Origin: Apricaphanius iberus
Taxonomy: Eukaryota; Chordata; Actinopteri; Cyprinodontiformes; Aphaniidae
Direction: 5' to 3'
DNA length: 64,000 nt
NCBI GenBank assembly: GCA_028564705.1
Contig: JAPXFQ010002848.1
Coordinates: 124,001-188,000, forward strand
Shown: one piece after another, positions 61,115 through 64,000 of the stretch
Numbering within the stretch: position 1 is the stretch's first letter
Layout: each line of letters begins with the position of its first letter
Position numbers and translations under genes: made by a program
The notes under the pieces: generated by a model
Databases searched by the model: none
What the model saw: only the letters and a program-made list of their open reading frames with translations
What the model was told of the DNA's origin: nothing

Positions 61115-61345
61115 AGGCAATTTTGAACCCGTGTGTGTGGTTTTTCTTTAAGATTTTTCTTTATTTTTATTGGCATTAGTGGCATTTATTCATCTGTAGA
61201 TTTGACAGGAAGAGGAGAGAGAATGGGCAGGACATTCAGTAAACGCTCAGGCTCAGGAATTAAACCTGGGACAGCTACCTCTAGGACTGTAGCATCTGTA
61301 TATGGTGCACTTCCTCTATCACTGAGCCACCAGGTGATCTGAACT
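61115..61345. repeat. Interspersed repeat ('gaagaggagagagaatgggc' type)
   Basis: 'gatttttctttatttttatt', 'ttgacaggaagaggagagag', 'gggcaggacattcagtaaac', 'ggaattaaacctgggacagc' and 'tatcactgagccaccaggtg' follow the order of a fish repeat that carries a tRNA-like 'gggattcgaacccgg' B-box region. A probable SINE-derived sequence; the class is inferred. Confidence 0.55.
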
Positions 61346-61726
61346 CTGCGGGTTTTAAAAAACCCATTTAGCTTTCAGGGTCATCTTATTTAAAATCTAT
61401 CTTAATTTATTTAATTTGTGAGAATATTTGTGTTGCAATTTTTGGAAAAAGAGCTGACAAATTTTAAAATGCATTTTGGCACAATAAATGTTTTTAAAAC
61501 GGCATTATAAACTTTTTTGAAGTTGTTGTTCTGCTGAAATGTATCTGGAATGTGAGGATGTTCTTAAGCAGTCTTTCTGACATTTATAAAGAAAATAATA
61601 AAAGAAAAGATTGCAATAAATATTGTTACTAACAGTGCTTTAGATTATATCGCAATATAAATTTGAGGCCTTATCAACCAGCCCTAGAGGGGTAATTTAT
61701 TTAAATGTTATATTTGCAGTACTTAC

Positions 61727-61885
61727 GACTGAGTGTATGGTTCCTCTGAGAGATACTTTGAGGCTGGATTTGTAGTTTCACTGAGGGATGAGCCTGAGCC
61801 TGGGACCCCCTCCACAGCTGCTCTTGAGGACCCGAAGCTGAAGAGGTTTTGGGAGAGTCCCCTTTGGTGTGGTTCTCGTTATCAG
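61727..61885 (-). CDS. znf618: ZNF618-like protein, linker exon
   Basis: Acceptor TTTTCAG before 61885, donor GTAAGT from 61726; 159 bp, both junctions in phase 1. It continues the zinc-finger exon as 'SHAADNENHTKGDSPK' and then a Ser/Gln-rich low-complexity linker (about 53 residues, 'SVKLQIQPQSISQRNHTLS') leading into the hAT-derived exon. No fold is expected. The 'ADNEN' start is the same as in the human protein as I remember it. Confidence 0.88.
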
Positions 61886-62517
61886 CTGAAAATAGAGAGG
61901 TGAAAGAAAAATCAATCAACAGCGTTTATCATAGGGCACCAGTACAGAAACTGTAAAAAAACAAAGATACAAAAAGGCATGGATAAACAAATTAATGAAA
62001 AAAATACTTTAAAACTATGTAATTTACATCCTTGGATGATTATTTTTAACTTTTAAGGGAGTGATCACAGAGTCACAGAGCTAAGTTTCAGATCCTTTAC
62101 AAAATCAATACAAATCAGAGCTACACTATGATCAAACCAAACAATAAAACATTACATATTTGTATTAATATTTTAAAGCTGAATCTAGAATGCAAAAAAA
62201 ATAAAAAAATTAATTAAATTGGGTGATAAGAAACATCCTGTGCCTACAGGGGTCAAAGTTTAGCTTTTATATGTAAATCAATAATCCTATAGTATTGGTA
62301 TTTTTGGGTTGTTAAAACTGATAATATATATAAAAAAACGTGGTCCATCAGGGTCTTCTATCATATGTTTTTCATACAACAATGATCTCAATGTCAAATA
62401 TGTAAATAAAAAAAAAATCAATGATTTCATCCCTTTGCCATTTCCTACTTCAAATCTAAAAAAGTCTCATTATTTATATGACCTTTTGTACCCACCATGT
62501 TTCAAATTTGTATATTT

Positions 62518-62552
<35 letters not shown>

Positions 62553-63340
62553 ATATCTATTGGACACTTGATATTGATAATTATAAATGTTTTTGTTTTG
62601 TTTTTGTGTGGAAGTATGTAAACTGGGTTAGGCATAATAATTATTAACTTCAGCCTAAACCCTTTCAGTTTTGTTGTACACAAAAATTTTTAATGTTTTT
62701 TTGATTTTTAAAAGCATGTAATGACTGTATAAATTACTACTAAAAATCAATAGTAACTATTAGCAGAATGCCCTTCTGAGTTCTTTTGGTTTCAACAGAT
62801 CGTTGCAATTATTAAGATTCAACTGACCTAAGCTGAAATTCTAGCTATAATCAACTGAAATAGGGGATAATACAAGAATTTATTTTATAAAATGCAATCA
62901 GTTTAGGCAGATTTGAGCATTTCTATGACTTTTGCCTCCACAATTCATCAAACGCACCCAACTACAAAGAGAAATATGTGTAAACAATAATTTAAGCTCA
63001 AAATGGCTCATTTACTGGTACAAAATGGAAATAAGATGGAACGAATTGGCTTTGATTGGAATCACAGGTAGGAACTGAAATGGAGCCAAAAATCTATATA
63101 AAAACACACCTGATTAAATGTATGATTCTCAAAATGTTTTGCAACAAAACTAAGACCACAGTAGCTTCAGATCCAGATCTGCAACAACCCTCATTACAAT
63201 CTCCTTCTCAGAACTCTGCATTAATGTAGAGCACAACTTTAAAACCCACATCTCAATTAGTAAAAGGTATGTATATAAATTGTTGCCAATGAGGTCTTGT
63301 GCACATCATTCGTTTGTCTTATCTGTAGTCATAAACTCAC
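61886..63340 (-). other. ZNF618 intron between finger and linker exons
   Basis: AT-rich with the AT/GT array at 62516. I see no other repeat or coding feature. Phase 1 at both ends. Confidence 0.8.
62516..62556. repeat. (AT)n(GT)n microsatellite
   Basis: A short AT run followed by GT repeats (tatatatgtgtgtgtgtgtg). Confidence 0.92.
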
Positions 63341-63418
63341 CAGCGTGCGACTGCATGTGCTCCAGGAGGTTGTTGTAGAACTGGAACTGGATGCCACAGG
63401 CACCACAAGTGTAGGGCT
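63341..63418 (-). CDS. znf618: ZNF618-like protein, C2H2 zinc-finger exon
   Basis: Acceptor TTTTTTTAG before 63418, donor GTGAGT from 63340; 78 bp. It encodes one C2H2 finger: K-P-Y-T-C-G-A-C-G-I-Q-F-Q-F-Y-N-N-L-L-E followed by HMQSH, with spacing C-x2-C-x12-H-x3-H. ZNF618 has several such fingers; the others lie upstream, outside the window. The reading frame is fixed by the neighbouring exons (previous exon ends in A, giving Lys; next begins CT, giving Ala). Confidence 0.92.
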
Positions 63419-63763
63419 CTAAAAAAATCAGAATGCCCAGAAGACTGTTGACTCTTTGTCATCAGAATATTAAAAATATTGTGTGTATGTCAACCTCACT
63501 AATTGTCACCTGGATCTATCATGGACTGATCAAATTCAGTTCTAATATCGTGTAGCTGTTTAGGGTGTTTGCAGGTTAAAGTGATTCAAACTATAGTAGC
63601 GTCTCCTTTATCTGTGAATAGTTTGGGCTACTTCAGAATTCAATAGTTTACTCTATCAAAGGGAAAAATAACAGAAAAAACAGTTTACATCATGGCAAAA
63701 AAGGGAAACGTGGAAAATTAAGCTTCATAGCAGAATATTTTAATTTTGAGCACTAAAACTTAC

Positions 63764-63808
63764 TTTGTGTTGTAGAGAAGGTGTTGGCCACCAGAGGGCT
63801 CGGAGTTC
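63764..63808 (-). CDS. znf618: ZNF618-like protein, small linker exon
   Basis: A 45-bp (or 48-bp, using the alternative CAG three bases earlier at 63811) exon between an acceptor (CTTGTCAGCAG) and a donor (GTAAGT from 63763). It encodes 'TPSPLVANTFSTTQ' and runs into the zinc-finger exon with the junction codon AAG. The tandem NAGCAG acceptor could allow inclusion or exclusion of one residue. I rely on splice signals, phase match and remembered similarity to ZNF618. Confidence 0.72.
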
Positions 63809-64000
63809 CTGCTGACAAGAGGACAGGGAAGGATTTAAAGCTACAGACAGTGGTGCAGGGCTCTCCGCATTAATCTTTAGCTTTCTTCATTAAATCTGAT
63901 TAACTCCAGATTCTATCCTTTTTTTTTGTCCAACAATAATTCTGAATGGACTTATTTAAAAACAGCAGTATCAAGTCACAAAATGATATAAATGCTTTTT
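63809..64000 (-). other. Start of upstream ZNF618 intron
   Basis: Sequence past the acceptor of the small exon. Nothing coding is recognised up to the edge. Upstream zinc-finger exons are expected beyond 64000. Confidence 0.6.

Noticed and set aside
1..64000. tRNA, rRNA or CRISPR features
   Set aside because: No cloverleaf with intact A and B boxes, no rRNA-like segment and no regularly spaced direct repeats were found; the only tRNA-like boxes belong to degenerate SINE copies.

Overview
The window reads as nuclear DNA of a teleost (ray-finned) fish. Coding sequence is sparse, split by GT-AG introns and close to vertebrate proteins. The rest is AT-rich DNA with microsatellites and repeat types typical of fish: many Tc1-like elements, L2- and Rex1-type LINE remnants, a tRNA-derived SINE and numerous inverted-repeat MITEs. 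I see no operons, CRISPR arrays, rRNA or tRNA genes.

Two host genes are supported, both on the minus strand. The 5' part of a pappalysin-1 gene (PAPPA family; the paralog cannot be told) is present as exon 1 (22261-22651: signal peptide, basic propeptide, start of the LamG-like domain) and exon 2 (11686-12790: rest of LamG and two Lin12/Notch repeats). Intron 1 is about 9.5 kb and intron 2 is at least 11.7 kb. The zinc metalloprotease domain lies beyond the left edge. Upstream of it, the 3' half of a ZNF618-like gene occupies about 52-64 kb, with five exons: a short linker, a C2H2 zinc finger, a linker, a 1.1-kb hAT-derived exon and the terminal exon with its stop. A probable 3' UTR of about 4.3 kb follows. 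Roughly 29 kb of apparently gene-free DNA separates the two genes.

Layout: 1-11685, PAPPA intron 2, with a 1.25-kb inverted-repeat element, a 3.5-kb compound foldback element (a PIF/Harbinger-like remnant in its loop and a 678-bp palindromic MITE inside its right arm) and a 63-nt near-perfect hairpin. 12791-22260, PAPPA intron 1, with an L2 remnant, small MITEs and (GAAA)n/(GAAT)n arrays. 22652-23000, probable PAPPA 5' UTR and TATA-like promoter. 23000-52100, intergenic DNA with MITEs, a rearranged Tc1, an intact-length but frame-broken Tc1, a tRNA-derived SINE, and a Tc1 element into which a 1.25-kb element encoding a spliceable zinc-finger mini-protein has inserted. 52100-64000, ZNF618-like gene.

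I found no convincing new multi-gene system. The most interesting items are the nested mini-transposon with an open two-exon zinc-finger reading frame (49631-50876), the intronic hairpin (9918-9980) and the compound foldback element (6066-9522). Family names come from remembered family sequences and from internal structure; no database search was run.
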